Assembly: GCA_003612335.1 (NCBI GenBank)
Contig: RAYO01000017.1
Location: forward strand, 1 to 64,000
DNA length: 64,000 nucleotides
From: a bacterium 1xD42-67
GTDB taxonomy: Bacteria > Bacillota > Clostridia > Oscillospirales > Oscillospiraceae
Direction of reading: 5' to 3'
Numbering within the stretch: position 1 is the first letter of the stretch; each line of letters starts with the position of its first letter. Below the pieces are notes generated by a model that was not told the DNA's origin, searched no databases, and worked only from the letters and a program-made list of their open reading frames with translations. Position numbers and translations under genes: made by a program. Shown here piece after piece: positions 8,554-16,440 of the stretch.

Positions 8554-9903
8554 ATGTACTGTACCCGCAAGATCACCGACGATCTGATCTGGATCGGCGC
8601 TAACGACCGTCAGCACCCCATCTTTGAGGCCGCTCATCCCGTCCCCCGGGGGATGTCCTACAACTCCTATCTCCTCCTGGATGAGAAGACCGTCCTCTTC
8701 GACACAGTGGACCGGAGCGTCCAGACCCAGTTCCTGGAGAATCTGGAGCACGCCCTCGGCGGCCGGAAGCTGGACTATATCTTCGTCCACCACATGGAGC
8801 CCGACCACGCCGCCACCCTGGGCGACCTGATGCTCCGCCACCCGGAGGCCAGGATCGTGTGCAACGGCAAGGCCATCAACATGATCCGCCAGTTCCACGC
8901 CGCCGACCCGAAGGACGCCATCCTGGTGGGAGAAGGGGACTCCCTGTCCACCGGCCGGCACGAGTTCACCTTCGTAGCCGCCCCCATGGTCCACTGGCCC
9001 GAGGTGGTAGTGAGCTACGACTCCACCGACAAGATCCTCTTCTCCGCTGACGGCTTCGGCTCCTTTGGGGCGCTGAACGGCGCCCTCTTCGCCGACGAGA
9101 TAGACTGGGAGCGGGACTGGCTGGATGAGGCCCGCCGGTACTACACCAACATCGTAGGCAAATATGGTCCCCAGGTGACCGCTCTGCTGAACAAGGCGTC
9201 CAAGCTGGATATCCAGATGATCTGTCCCCTCCACGGCCCCGTGTGGCGCAAAGACTTCGGCCAGATCGTGGACCGCTATGTGAAGTGGGCCTCCTATGAG
9301 CCGGAGGTGAACGGCGTCGTGATCCCCTTCGCCTCCATCTATGGCAACACCGAGACCGCCGCCAACATCCTGGCCTGCCGTCTGGCCGAGCTGGGCGTTC
9401 CAGTGGAGATGCACGACGTATCTGTCACTCACTACTCCTATGTGCTCTCCGACTGCTTCAAATACAGCCACATCGTCTTCGCCTCTCCCACTTACAATAA
9501 TGGGATCTTCGACCCCATGGAGCATCTGCTCCGGGACCTGGCCCATCACAGCCTCAAGGGCAGGAAGGTGGCCCTCATCCAGAACGGCTCCTGGGCCCCC
9601 TCCAGCGGCAAGCTGATGGCAGAGATCCTGGGCGGGATGAAGGACATGGAGGTGATCGAGGCCCCCGTCACCCTCAAGTCCGCCCTGGCCCCCGGCCAGG
9701 AGGCCGAGCTGGACGCCTTGGCCCGGGCCCTGGCCGCGTCTGTCCAGGGCGGAGAGCCCGCCCCCGTCCAGGAAGAGGCTCCCAAGCCCAAGGGCTTCGT
9801 CTGCAAGATCTGCGGCTTCATCTATGAGGGCGACACCCTCCCCGAGGACTATGTCTGCCCCATCTGCCGCCGCCCCGCCTCTGACTTCGAGCCGGTGCAG
9901 TGA
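8554..9903 (+). CDS. Flavodiiron protein with C-terminal rubredoxin domain
   Basis: 449 residues in three parts. A metallo-beta-lactamase-like diiron domain has H80-x-E82-x-D84-H85. A flavodoxin-like FMN domain begins near residue 255 (S-I-Y-G-N-T-E-T-A). After an Ala/Pro/Glu linker comes a short rubredoxin with C417-x2-C420 and C435-x2-C438. Flavodiiron proteins reduce O2 to water or NO to N2O in the cytosol of anaerobes. The fused rubredoxin would take electrons directly from an NAD(P)H oxidoreductase instead of a separate rubredoxin. It is monocistronic, with GGGAGG before the ATG and a strong terminator after it. Whether O2 or NO is the main substrate cannot be read from sequence. Confidence 0.93.
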   Translation: MYCTRKITDDLIWIGANDRQHPIFEAAHPVPRGMSYNSYLLLDEKTVLFDTVDRSVQTQFLENLEHALGGRKLDYIFVHHMEPDHAATLGDLMLRHPEARIVCNGKAINMIRQFHAADPKDAILVGEGDSLSTGRHEFTFVAAPMVHWPEVVVSYDSTDKILFSADGFGSFGALNGALFADEIDWERDWLDEARRYYTNIVGKYGPQVTALLNKASKLDIQMICPLHGPVWRKDFGQIVDRYVKWASYEPEVNGVVIPFASIYGNTETAANILACRLAELGVPVEMHDVSVTHYSYVLSDCFKYSHIVFASPTYNNGIFDPMEHLLRDLAHHSLKGRKVALIQNGSWAPSSGKLMAEILGGMKDMEVIEAPVTLKSALAPGQEAELDALARALAASVQGGEPAPVQEEAPKPKGFVCKICGFIYEGDTLPEDYVCPICRRPASDFEPVQ

Positions 9904-9922
9904 CCGGCCCATCAGGATACCA

Positions 9923-9955
9923 ACGCCCTCCGCACGGCTGTGCGGAGGGCGTTTC
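9923..9955 (+). terminator. Terminator after the flavodiiron gene
   Basis: A 13-bp perfect stem (9923-9935 with 9940-9952), a GGCT loop and a short T-rich tail. Confidence 0.75.
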
Positions 9956-10062
9956 GTGTATGGTATCCCGTCCCGGGGAGATACTACCTCTATCCAAGGT
10001 GCGCGTCTCGCACCCTTTCATCTTTTCGCGATATCCTCTGATCCAATGAAGGAGGGATGGAC

Positions 10063-10242
10063 ATGAGCCTCATCTTCTGCACCGACCCCTGTGTCTATCA
10101 AAAGGACGGCTGCTGCACTCTGGTCCGGGCCGCCTCCTCCGGGGAGACGGCCCGCTCCGGCTGTGTCAACTTTGTCCCCGCACAGCCCTCACAGCAGAGC
10201 GGCCATGGCCTCCCGGATGTTGGCCACCCGGATCAGCTCTAG
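10063..10242 (+). CDS. Small cysteine-rich protein
   Basis: 59 residues starting M-S-L-I-F-C-T. Cysteines occur as C-T-D-P-C-V-Y-x3-G-C-C-T, with another in the G-C-V-N-F-V-P block. The pattern resembles small cysteine-rich proteins (DUF1540-like, often mislabelled hydroxymyristoyl-ACP dehydratase) common in clostridia, possibly metal-binding. ATG 10063 has GGAGG 7 bp upstream; an ATG at 10057 is too close. The last 54 bp overlap the convergent 3' end of radA, so the true end of the conserved part is probably near residue 45. Function unknown. Confidence 0.6.
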   Translation: MSLIFCTDPCVYQKDGCCTLVRAASSGETARSGCVNFVPAQPSQQSGHGLPDVGHPDQL

Positions 10243-11559
10243 CCCCTTCGGCACGGTCAGCTTCCCCTGGGTCCGCTTGGGAATCATGCACTTCGTGAAG
10301 CCCAGCCGGGCCACCTCTGCCAGCCGCTGTCCCAGGGCACTGGCAGCCCGCAGCTCCCCGGTGAGGCCCACCTCTCCGACAGCGGCCAGGTCATGGGGGA
10401 CGGGCCTGTCCCGAAAGCTGGACGCCAGGGCCAGGATCGCCGCCAGATCGGCGGCCGGCTCCTCCAGATAGAGCCCGCCGATGACGTTGAGGTAGGCGTC
10501 ACACCCCCCCACCATCAGTCCCCCCCGCTTCTCCAGCACTGCCAGCAGGAGCATGGACCGGCTGTATTCGAAGCCGTTGCTCACCCGCCGGGGATTGCCC
10601 AGGCTGGAGGGCACCACCAGGGCCTGGATCTCAGCCAGCACCGGCCGGGCCCCCTCCATCACGCAGGTGACACAGGTGCCTGGGGCGTCGGCCGGCCGGC
10701 CGGCCAGCATGGCCTCAGAGGGGTTGGGCACCTCTGTCAGCCCATCGTCCCCCATCTCGAAGACCCCGATCTCGTTGGTGGCGCCGAACCGGTTCTTGGC
10801 CGCCCGGAGGATCCGGTAGGCCATATGCCGCTCCCCCTCGAAGTAGAGGACGCAGTCCACCATGTGTTCCAGCACCTTGGGCCCGGCGATGGAGCCCTCC
10901 TTGTTCACATGACCGATGACGAAGACGGTGATGTCCTCCCCCTTGGCCAGCTGCATCAGCGTCAGGGTACACTCCTTCACCTGGCTCACACTGCCCGGGG
11001 CAGAGGTCACGTCCCCGTGGTACAGGGTCTGGATGGAATCCACGATGAGCACATCGGGCCGGAGCTGATGGACGGCATCCACCAGGTCTTCCAGGTCGGT
11101 CTCCGCCAGCAGATAGAGGCCCTCTCCCCGCACCTTCAGCCGCTCTGCCCTCAGCTTGATCTGCCGCTCCGATTCCTCCCCGGATACATATAGTACCTTG
11201 GCGAAGCGGCACAGACTGTCGCAGATCTGGAGCATCAGCGTAGATTTTCCGATGCCCGGCGCGCCTCCCACCAGCACCAGGGAGCCTCTCACCGCGCCCC
11301 CGCCCAGGACCCGGTCCAGCTCCCCCATGCCCGAGGAGAACCGCAGCTCATCGGTGGTCTCCACTTCCTTCATAGGCCGGGGACGGCTCACTGCCACCCC
11401 CGCAGGGGTGCCCCCCCTCACCGGAGCGGTCCGCTTGGCGGGCTTCTCCGCCGGCTGCTCCACGATGGTGTTCCAGGCCCTGCACGCCGGGCACTGCCCC
11501 GCCCACTTGGGCAGCTCGTTGCCGCACTCAGTGCAGTAAAATAGGGTCTTTGCCTTCAT
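10189..11559 (-). CDS. radA: DNA repair protein RadA/Sms
   Basis: 456 residues, full length. An N-terminal C4 zinc finger (C9, C12, C23, C26) is followed by a RecA-like ATPase with Walker A G-A-P-G-I-G-K-S-T near residue 100, the RadA-specific K-N-R-F-G motif near 254, and a C-terminal Lon-like domain. RadA promotes branch migration in recombination and helps process stalled forks. AAAGGAG lies 8 bp before ATG 11559. Its 3' end overlaps the small cysteine-rich gene on the other strand. Confident. Confidence 0.96.
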   Translation of the reverse strand: MKAKTLFYCTECGNELPKWAGQCPACRAWNTIVEQPAEKPAKRTAPVRGGTPAGVAVSRPRPMKEVETTDELRFSSGMGELDRVLGGGAVRGSLVLVGGAPGIGKSTLMLQICDSLCRFAKVLYVSGEESERQIKLRAERLKVRGEGLYLLAETDLEDLVDAVHQLRPDVLIVDSIQTLYHGDVTSAPGSVSQVKECTLTLMQLAKGEDITVFVIGHVNKEGSIAGPKVLEHMVDCVLYFEGERHMAYRILRAAKNRFGATNEIGVFEMGDDGLTEVPNPSEAMLAGRPADAPGTCVTCVMEGARPVLAEIQALVVPSSLGNPRRVSNGFEYSRSMLLLAVLEKRGGLMVGGCDAYLNVIGGLYLEEPAADLAAILALASSFRDRPVPHDLAAVGEVGLTGELRAASALGQRLAEVARLGFTKCMIPKRTQGKLTVPKGLELIRVANIREAMAALL

Positions 11560-11609
11560 ACCCTGTTCTCCTTTGTCAATCAGTAAATTTAGTGAGATCT
11601 TAAATCATC

Positions 11610-11840
11610 TCAAAAGTCTGCAATAAATTTTCGGCATTCCTCGCATAAAAAAGCTGTTTGCCAGTTTACCTCATGGTTTGCACAAACGCAATCGGGTGAA
11701 ACCAAAATAGCCCCTGCTTTATCCATACTCTTTTTAGTATATAACATGGGAGTTTTGTTGCCGTTAGGAATAAAATAGTTTTCGCCACGAGTGCGCAGCT
11801 TTCCCTGTTGCATCTCTTTGCCACAAAATGGACACCTCAT
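11610..11840 (-). CDS. Small zinc-ribbon protein (DUF6487-like)
   Basis: 76 residues: an N-terminal C-P-F-C-G-K-E-M knuckle, a middle with conserved Gly/Tyr/Phe, and a C-terminal C-E-E-C pair, forming a probable zinc ribbon. The ATG at 11840 follows GGAGG; the longer upstream reading is out of character with the family. Base composition is clearly more AT-rich than radA and the amidase on either side, which hints at a later arrival. It has its own promoter at 11878-11906. Function unknown. Confidence 0.75.
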   Translation of the reverse strand: MRCPFCGKEMQQGKLRTRGENYFIPNGNKTPMLYTKKSMDKAGAILVSPDCVCANHEVNWQTAFLCEECRKFIADF

Positions 11841-11877
11841 ATGCGATCCTGCCTCCAAATGCCGATTTATGGTCCTG

Positions 11878-11906
11878 ATTGTATCACAGGACCTGCCTAG
11901 ATTCAA
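11878..11906 (-). promoter_or_regulatory. Promoter of the zinc-ribbon gene
   Basis: TTGAAT (11901-11906) and TACAAT (11878-11883), 17-bp spacer, minus strand. The -35 overlaps the stop codon region of the upstream amidase gene. Confidence 0.65.
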
Positions 11907-12601
11907 GGGGCAGTCAGCCAGGCGGCGGCGATGACGGCGGCCAGCCTGCGCTGGTAGTCCTCGTCCCGGAGCAGGGCCTCCTCCTCCGGATTGGTGAGGA
12001 ACCCGCACTCGATGAGGATGGCGGGGCAGGTGATATGGTTCATGATATAGACTGTACTGGGAATCTGCTTGACAGCCCGCTCATTGCCGGGCTGGAGGGC
12101 GGTCCTTATGCTGCTCTGCACATGCTCCGCCAGAGCTCGGGAGCCCTCTGTGGGGGCATAAAAGACGTGGGCGCCGTGATAGCGGCCGCTGGGATAGGTG
12201 TTCTGGTGGATGCTGATGAGGGAGCCGCCCTCCGCCCCCTCGATGGCCGCCACCCGATTTTTCAGGTCGGAGCGCTTCTTCTCCCGCAGGGTCTCTGCGC
12301 CCTCATCGTGGAGGGAGACGTCCTCCTCCCGCAGGAGGATCGGATCTACCCCATACAGCCCCAAGACGTCCCGCAGCTTGAGGACGATGGCTAAGTTGAT
12401 CTGGCTCTCCGGCACGCCGGTGAGGGAGACTGCACCGCCATCCTCCCCCCCGTGGCCCGCGTCCAGCACCAGGAGGGCCGTCCGCCGGACCGCCGCCGGC
12501 TCCATGGCCGGCTCCATCAGCCTGTTCAGCCGCCCCAGGGTCAAGATCAGGAGGACCACCGTCCCCAGGAGCGCCCCGGCCAGCAGGATCCCTCGCTTCA
12601 A
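11903..12601 (-). CDS. N-acetylmuramoyl-L-alanine amidase (CwlD-like)
   Basis: About 232 residues. One N-terminal membrane segment acts as a signal anchor. An Amidase_3 domain follows: zinc His in L-D-A-G-H-G-G-E-D-G-G, a second zinc His in S-I-S-I-H-Q-N-T-like sequence, and the catalytic Glu in L-I-E-C-G-F-L-T-N. Enzymes of this size and form (CwlD) cleave the amide between muramic acid and the peptide, the first step to muramic-delta-lactam in spore cortex. TTG 12601 has AGGAGG 8 bp upstream; a GTG at 12610 overlaps that site. The divergent cotJ operon supports a sporulation role, but a general wall hydrolase is possible. Confidence 0.85.
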   Translation of the reverse strand: MKRGILLAGALLGTVVLLILTLGRLNRLMEPAMEPAAVRRTALLVLDAGHGGEDGGAVSLTGVPESQINLAIVLKLRDVLGLYGVDPILLREEDVSLHDEGAETLREKKRSDLKNRVAAIEGAEGGSLISIHQNTYPSGRYHGAHVFYAPTEGSRALAEHVQSSIRTALQPGNERAVKQIPSTVYIMNHITCPAILIECGFLTNPEEEALLRDEDYQRRLAAVIAAAWLTAP

Positions 12602-12652
12602 TATGACCACCTCCTCCCTATCCTATGGGCACGGCCGGACCGGTATGCATGT

Positions 12653-12679
12653 ACCTGACCGCAGCCAAGGGCATAGGAT
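12653..12679 (+). promoter_or_regulatory. Possible sporulation-sigma promoter of cotJ
   Basis: CATAGGAT (12672-12679) fits the CATA-N3-T -10 of sigma-E/sigma-K, with AC 17 bp upstream (12653-12654) as in sigma-K -35 elements. The match is short, so this is tentative. Confidence 0.3.
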
Positions 12680-12747
12680 GGACTGAGGAGGACGCTGTGT
12701 GCTCTCTGCGCCCGTCCCCCTGTATCGCGAGAAGGAGGGATCTTCCC

Positions 12748-13248
12748 TTGTTTATGGAAAACAACACCGGCTCCCGGCCTGCTGCTCCTGCCTCCAACGG
12801 GGCTCAGACCACACAGGCCAGCTGCCCGGATCACAACGGCACCCTGCCGTCCTGCGCAGGACTGGCAGTGCCCTATGTGCCCTTCCAGCAGGATGCACCC
12901 CAGAAATACTCACAGTCCGAGGCCTTGAGCAACGGCACCCTGTTCCCCGGTCTGAATCTGCCCTTCCATCTGGCGGTGGACGGCTCCGCCCTGCCCGCCA
13001 CCCCTCTGGCTGAGCTCCAGGCGCTGGAATTCGTCATCCTGGAGCTGGGGCTCTACCTGGATACTCACAAGGACGACACCGAGGCCTTCAATATGTTCAA
13101 GCAGTTCTCCGCGATGGAGAAGGCGGCCAAGGCGGCTTATGAGTCTAAATACGGCCCCATCACCTTGCAGAGCACCGCCGCTTGCGACAGCTACCGTTGG
13201 CTGTCCGACCCCTGGCCCTGGAATTTTGGGCAGAATGAGGTGAAGTAA
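12748..13248 (+). CDS. Fused spore coat protein CotJA-CotJB
   Basis: 166 residues. Residues ~36-74 match CotJA (C-A-G-L-A-V-P-Y-V-P-F, then G-T-L-F-P-G-L-N-L-P-F). Residues ~88-162 match CotJB (L-Q-A-L-E-F-V-I-L-E-L-x-L-Y-L-D-T-H through S-D-P-W-P-W). In Bacillus these are separate genes; here they share one frame with a short linker. The TTG at 12748 lies 9 bp after AGGAGG, while the ATG at 12754 is 15 bp away, so TTG is the better start. The stop codon abuts the cotJC start. Both proteins belong to the inner spore coat layer. Confidence 0.85.
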   Translation: MFMENNTGSRPAAPASNGAQTTQASCPDHNGTLPSCAGLAVPYVPFQQDAPQKYSQSEALSNGTLFPGLNLPFHLAVDGSALPATPLAELQALEFVILELGLYLDTHKDDTEAFNMFKQFSAMEKAAKAAYESKYGPITLQSTAACDSYRWLSDPWPWNFGQNEVK

Positions 13249-13875
13249 ATGTTCCATTATGAGAAAAAGCTCCAATTCCCGGTGAAGATCGCCACGCCCA
13301 ACCCCAAGCTGGCCGCCTTCATCATCAGTCAGTACGGAGGGCCGGATGGTGAGCTGGGGGCCTCCATGCGCTATCTGTCCCAGCGGTACGCCATGCCCTA
13401 TGCCGAGGCCAAGGGCCTCCTTACCGATATCGGTACCGAGGAATTGGGTCATATGGAGATGGTAGCCGCTATCGTCCATCAGCTGACCCGGAATCTCACC
13501 GATGAGGAGGTGCGGGCCGATCCCGCTTTCGCCCCCTACTTCGTGGACCACACCACCGGCGTCTACCCCACTGCCGCCTCCGGCTTTCCCTGGACCGCTG
13601 GCTCCATCCAGTCCACCGGCGACGCGATCGCCGATCTGACCGAGGATCTGGCGGCGGAGCAGAAGGCCCGCCTCACCTATGACAATATCCTGCGTCTGTC
13701 CGACGATCCAGATGTGAACAACGTGATCCGATTCCTGCGGGAGCGGGAAATCGTCCATTTCCAGCGGTTCGGCGAGTGTCTCCGCCTGTGCAAAGAGAAG
13801 ATGGACGCCCGGAACATCTACCTCACCAACCCGGCCTTCGACAAGATCCAGCCCAGGCCCGGTGCCCGGAGCTGA
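13249..13875 (+). CDS. cotJC: Spore coat protein CotJC (manganese-catalase-like)
   Basis: 208 residues, a ferritin-like four-helix protein related to manganese catalase. Carboxylate/His ligand motifs are visible in D-I-G-T-E-E-L-G-H-M-E-M and in R-E-R-E-I-V-H-F-Q-R-F, and E60-like residues complete the dimetal site by family analogy. CotJC is a coat component that may protect the spore from peroxide. It starts directly after the CotJA-CotJB stop codon, so the pair is co-translated. Confident family call; catalytic activity inferred. Confidence 0.93.
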   Translation: MFHYEKKLQFPVKIATPNPKLAAFIISQYGGPDGELGASMRYLSQRYAMPYAEAKGLLTDIGTEELGHMEMVAAIVHQLTRNLTDEEVRADPAFAPYFVDHTTGVYPTAASGFPWTAGSIQSTGDAIADLTEDLAAEQKARLTYDNILRLSDDPDVNNVIRFLREREIVHFQRFGECLRLCKEKMDARNIYLTNPAFDKIQPRPGARS

Positions 13876-13892
13876 CCTCTGTCCTGAGCAGC

Positions 13893-13924
13893 AAAAGAGC
13901 GGCCCTCCGATCGGAGGGCCGCTC
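13893..13924 (-). terminator. Terminator between cotJC and the radical SAM gene
   Basis: A 28-nt perfect palindrome (13897-13924) followed on the minus strand by TTTTGC. It ends the radical SAM gene and may also stop cotJ transcripts. Confidence 0.75.
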
Positions 13925-13925
13925 C

Positions 13926-14780
13926 TCATGTTCGAAATCGCTTGGAAAAGCCGCACCGCCGGCACAGCTCCTCCTGGGCCTTCCCCTGAGAAAAGCCGTC
14001 ATAGATCCCTCGGGCCTTGGGACTGTCCAAGATCTCCTCCAGTGTTTGACGGTAGAGATCCCCCAGGGGGATGTCCCCCTCATGGTCCAGGCAGCAAGGC
14101 ACCACCGTCCCATCCCACAGGACCCCCACCTGGTCCCGCAGTCCATAGCAGAAGGCGGGCCTGTCCTCCTCCGGAGCAGACAGGTCGGGCCACTGGAACC
14201 GCTCCCCCCACTCTAAAAAGATGTTGGGGGACAAGGTGACGCCCCGCTGTCCCTCCTTCCAGGGCCGGGGGAAGGCCCGTTCCAGTGCGGCTAGGATCTC
14301 TCCGTTCCGGCTGTTGGACCCCTGGACGTCCCGTCCGTCCAGGTTCCACAGCCGAAGGGCACACCGTTTCCCGGTCCCCGCTGCACTTTGGGCGAAACGG
14401 ACGCAGCTGTCCAGATATCCCTCCAGCCCCTCTCTCCCGTTCCCCTCAAAGGAATGGAGGGATATGCTCACCTTCTCCACCGCCGGGCTTGCCAGCAGCA
14501 GAGGGCCCCGCTCCGGGAGGCGGGTCCCATTGGTGGTGATCATCACTTTGAAGCCCAGGCTCTCTGCGCAGTTCAGGATCGATTCCAGTTGGGGATGGAT
14601 CAGGGGCTCTCCCATCAGGTGGAGATAGAGATATCCTGTGTGGGGCCGCAGCTTCTCCGCCAGGATCCGAAAGCTCTCCGGAGACAGGAAGCCTGGCTCC
14701 CGCCGGGTCCCCGGACAGAAATCACAGTGCAGATCACACACATTGGTGATCTCAAGATACGCCTTTTTCAACTGGTACAC
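13926..14780 (-). CDS. Radical SAM/SPASM-type protein
   Basis: 284 residues. The radical SAM cluster motif C-D-L-H-C-D-F-C (C-x3-C-x2-C) lies at residues 15-22, with a G-E-P-type motif (H-L-M-G-E-P-L-I-H-P) near residue 55. A cysteine-rich C-terminal region (P-C-C-L-D-H, then C-R-R-C-G-F) fits an auxiliary SPASM iron-sulfur site. Such proteins modify peptides, mature enzymes or synthesise cofactors. GTG 14780 follows a GAGGAGG site. No peptide precursor gene is seen next to it, so the substrate is unknown. Confidence 0.85.
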   Translation of the reverse strand: MYQLKKAYLEITNVCDLHCDFCPGTRREPGFLSPESFRILAEKLRPHTGYLYLHLMGEPLIHPQLESILNCAESLGFKVMITTNGTRLPERGPLLLASPAVEKVSISLHSFEGNGREGLEGYLDSCVRFAQSAAGTGKRCALRLWNLDGRDVQGSNSRNGEILAALERAFPRPWKEGQRGVTLSPNIFLEWGERFQWPDLSAPEEDRPAFCYGLRDQVGVLWDGTVVPCCLDHEGDIPLGDLYRQTLEEILDSPKARGIYDGFSQGKAQEELCRRCGFSKRFRT

Positions 14781-14829
14781 AGCCTCATCCTCCTCTATGG
14801 AAGGATCTTACCATAGGAGGGGCCTGGGG

Positions 14830-15327
14830 TCAACGGTATACCCCTAAGATATGGAGGAATCGCACCTCCCGAACCGGATAGGAGGACAGGGGGCGGTAGT
14901 CGGTATCCTCACTGTGGGCCGCCACCAGGATGTTCTCCGGCCGGAGCGGACTGCCTACTGCTACGATCACTGGAGTATGGGCAAAAACACCGTTAGAAAA
15001 GCTGAGCTGGACCACATCGCCTGGACACATGTGGGCGATTCCGGTCTCCTCCCCTGCCGGACCAGGCCGCTCTCCCTTCCGGGTGAGATAGTTGTAAAAG
15101 AAGGGCACCCCTGTCCAGGCCGGGGCCCGGCTGTTGGGCCCGTTATAGTACCACCCAAAGGTGGGAGCATAGTCCATCACACCGGAGCCGGCATAGAGGC
15201 ACTGGGAGGCGAAGTTGGTACAATCGCCCCCCAGCTCATCGAAGTTGTAATAGTCAGGATTCCTGTGGTAGGCCCAGCGGTGGGCATAGTCCACCGCCGC
15301 CTGACGGTCGTAGGGGCGCAGCGTCAT
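14830..15327 (-). CDS. Amidase_6-type putative amidase
   Basis: 165 residues matching the clostridial 'putative amidase domain'. It has an N-terminal A-V-D-Y-A-H-R-W-A helix, the catalytic-type Cys in G-G-D-C-T-N-F-A-S-Q, a His in F-A-H-T-P-V-I-V, and a late A-A-H-S-E-D-T-D motif. The fold is NlpC/P60-like and is thought to act on cell-wall or peptide amides. The ATG at 15327 sits after GGAGG; no signal peptide is visible from this start, so a cytosolic or forespore location is possible. It precedes the radical SAM gene by 49 bp. Confidence 0.8.
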   Translation of the reverse strand: MTLRPYDRQAAVDYAHRWAYHRNPDYYNFDELGGDCTNFASQCLYAGSGVMDYAPTFGWYYNGPNSRAPAWTGVPFFYNYLTRKGERPGPAGEETGIAHMCPGDVVQLSFSNGVFAHTPVIVAVGSPLRPENILVAAHSEDTDYRPLSSYPVREVRFLHILGVYR

Positions 15328-15381
15328 GGGAAAGACCTCCTTCGTTTCTCCCATCTTATGCCAGCAGGCCAAGAGATGTGC

Positions 15382-16170
15382 TCACCCTCCCAATGCCCAC
15401 CGAATCAGTCCCTTGACCCAGCTCCACATGTGTGGGAACTCCTCCTTCACCACAGACCAGACCTGCTCCACAGCAGTCCCCTGCCCTCGGAGGAAGGAAA
15501 ACACGCCCTCCGCCTCGTTGATTCCCACTGCCACATGCCCATAGGCGGAACCGCCGACAGCGAGCCCTTGGGACCAGGCTCCCCCACCAACGGCTAAGTA
15601 GTTGGACAGCGCTCCGCCGCCTATCGCCAGCCACTGTCCCACCGCGCATCCGCCCACCGCGAATCCGCCGACAGCCAGTCCGCCCGCCGCCACCAGTCCC
15701 AGACTGGCTCCCCCCAGGGCCAGGAGCAGTCCCAAGCTGGCTCCTCCCAGGGAGATCAGGCCCAGGGAACAGCTGCCAACGGCCACCACCCCCACAGCGC
15801 AGTTTCCGATGGCAACGACCCCTTTCGCCACCTGGGGGCCCATGCCCCAGCGGATATGGACCAGCGGCAGGCCGAATACCTCCGCAGAGCTCACATATTC
15901 GTAGAACACGCCCCAGGGCCGCGCCTCGGCGGTCTTCTTGGGCTCCTCCCAGGGCCCGCCCCGCTCCTTCAGCTCCTTCAGCCCCACCAGCCTGTCGATG
16001 GATATCCCAAAGAGCCGGGAGAGCTCCACCAGCTTCTCCAGCTCCGGTGTGCTCTGTCCCACCTCCCATTTAGATACCGTCTGCCGGGTCACGCCGATCC
16101 TGCCCCCCAGCTCCTCCTGGGACCACCCCCGCTGCTTCCGCAGGGCCATCAGATTTTCCGCAAAGCGCAT
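15382..16170 (-). CDS. XRE-family regulator with C-terminal Ala/Gly tandem repeats
   Basis: 262 residues. Residues 3-60 form a Cro/C1-type helix-turn-helix (S-Q-E-E-L-G-G-R-I-G-V-T-R-Q-T-V-S-K-W-E). After a linker, residues ~119-221 hold about ten tandem 10-11 residue repeats of the pattern A-V-G-G-x-A-x-G-x-V. They are hydrophobic but too Gly-rich for ordinary membrane helices. The last ~40 residues are Trp-rich and amphipathic. ATG 16170 lies 8 bp after AAGGAGG. A promoter and a repeat-rich operator precede it. The repeats could form a stacked beta structure or a membrane-binding array; this is inference. Confidence 0.8.
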   Translation of the reverse strand: MRFAENLMALRKQRGWSQEELGGRIGVTRQTVSKWEVGQSTPELEKLVELSRLFGISIDRLVGLKELKERGGPWEEPKKTAEARPWGVFYEYVSSAEVFGLPLVHIRWGMGPQVAKGVVAIGNCAVGVVAVGSCSLGLISLGGASLGLLLALGGASLGLVAAGGLAVGGFAVGGCAVGQWLAIGGGALSNYLAVGGGAWSQGLAVGGSAYGHVAVGINEAEGVFSFLRGQGTAVEQVWSVVKEEFPHMWSWVKGLIRWALGG

Positions 16171-16195
16171 CAGAAAGACCTCCTTTTCTGCTCCC

Positions 16196-16253
16196 ACCAT
16201 AGCAGATCCCTTCCGTCGCGTCAACCAACATCTCCTGGAGATCTGTCAACCAA
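16196..16253 (-). promoter_or_regulatory. Promoter and operator of the XRE-repeat gene
   Basis: TTGACG (16219-16224) and TATGGT (16196-16201), 17-bp spacer, minus strand. The 9-mer GTCAACCAA occurs at 16220-16228 and 16245-16253 and flanks a 13-nt palindrome at 16230-16242. One repeat copy covers the -35, which fits autorepression. Confidence 0.6.
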
Positions 16254-16330
16254 AGTTAACATGGGCGAAAATAGCCCCTTTAAACGCTCTTTCCTGTGCC
16301 GCCGCTGCGTACGGCAGATCTGCACATGAC

Positions 16331-16376
16331 AAAAGCTCCCAAGTCCGGATGGGATCATCCCGGTCTCAGGAGCTTT
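16331..16376 (-). terminator. yebC terminator
   Basis: AAAGCTCC (16332-16339) pairs with GGAGCTTT (16369-16376) around an inner hairpin; the minus strand continues TTTTGTC. Confidence 0.6.
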
Positions 16377-16440
16377 CATCTCAGCATCTCGTTTTGGAGC
16401 GGCCCGCCCTCTGGGATCCTGGACCACTGGATCTGTGATC

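Noticed and set aside
15602-15904. Repeated short units in the XRE gene considered as a CRISPR or DNA satellite
   Set aside because: The repeats are protein-level Ala/Gly units with varied codons, not identical spaced DNA repeats.
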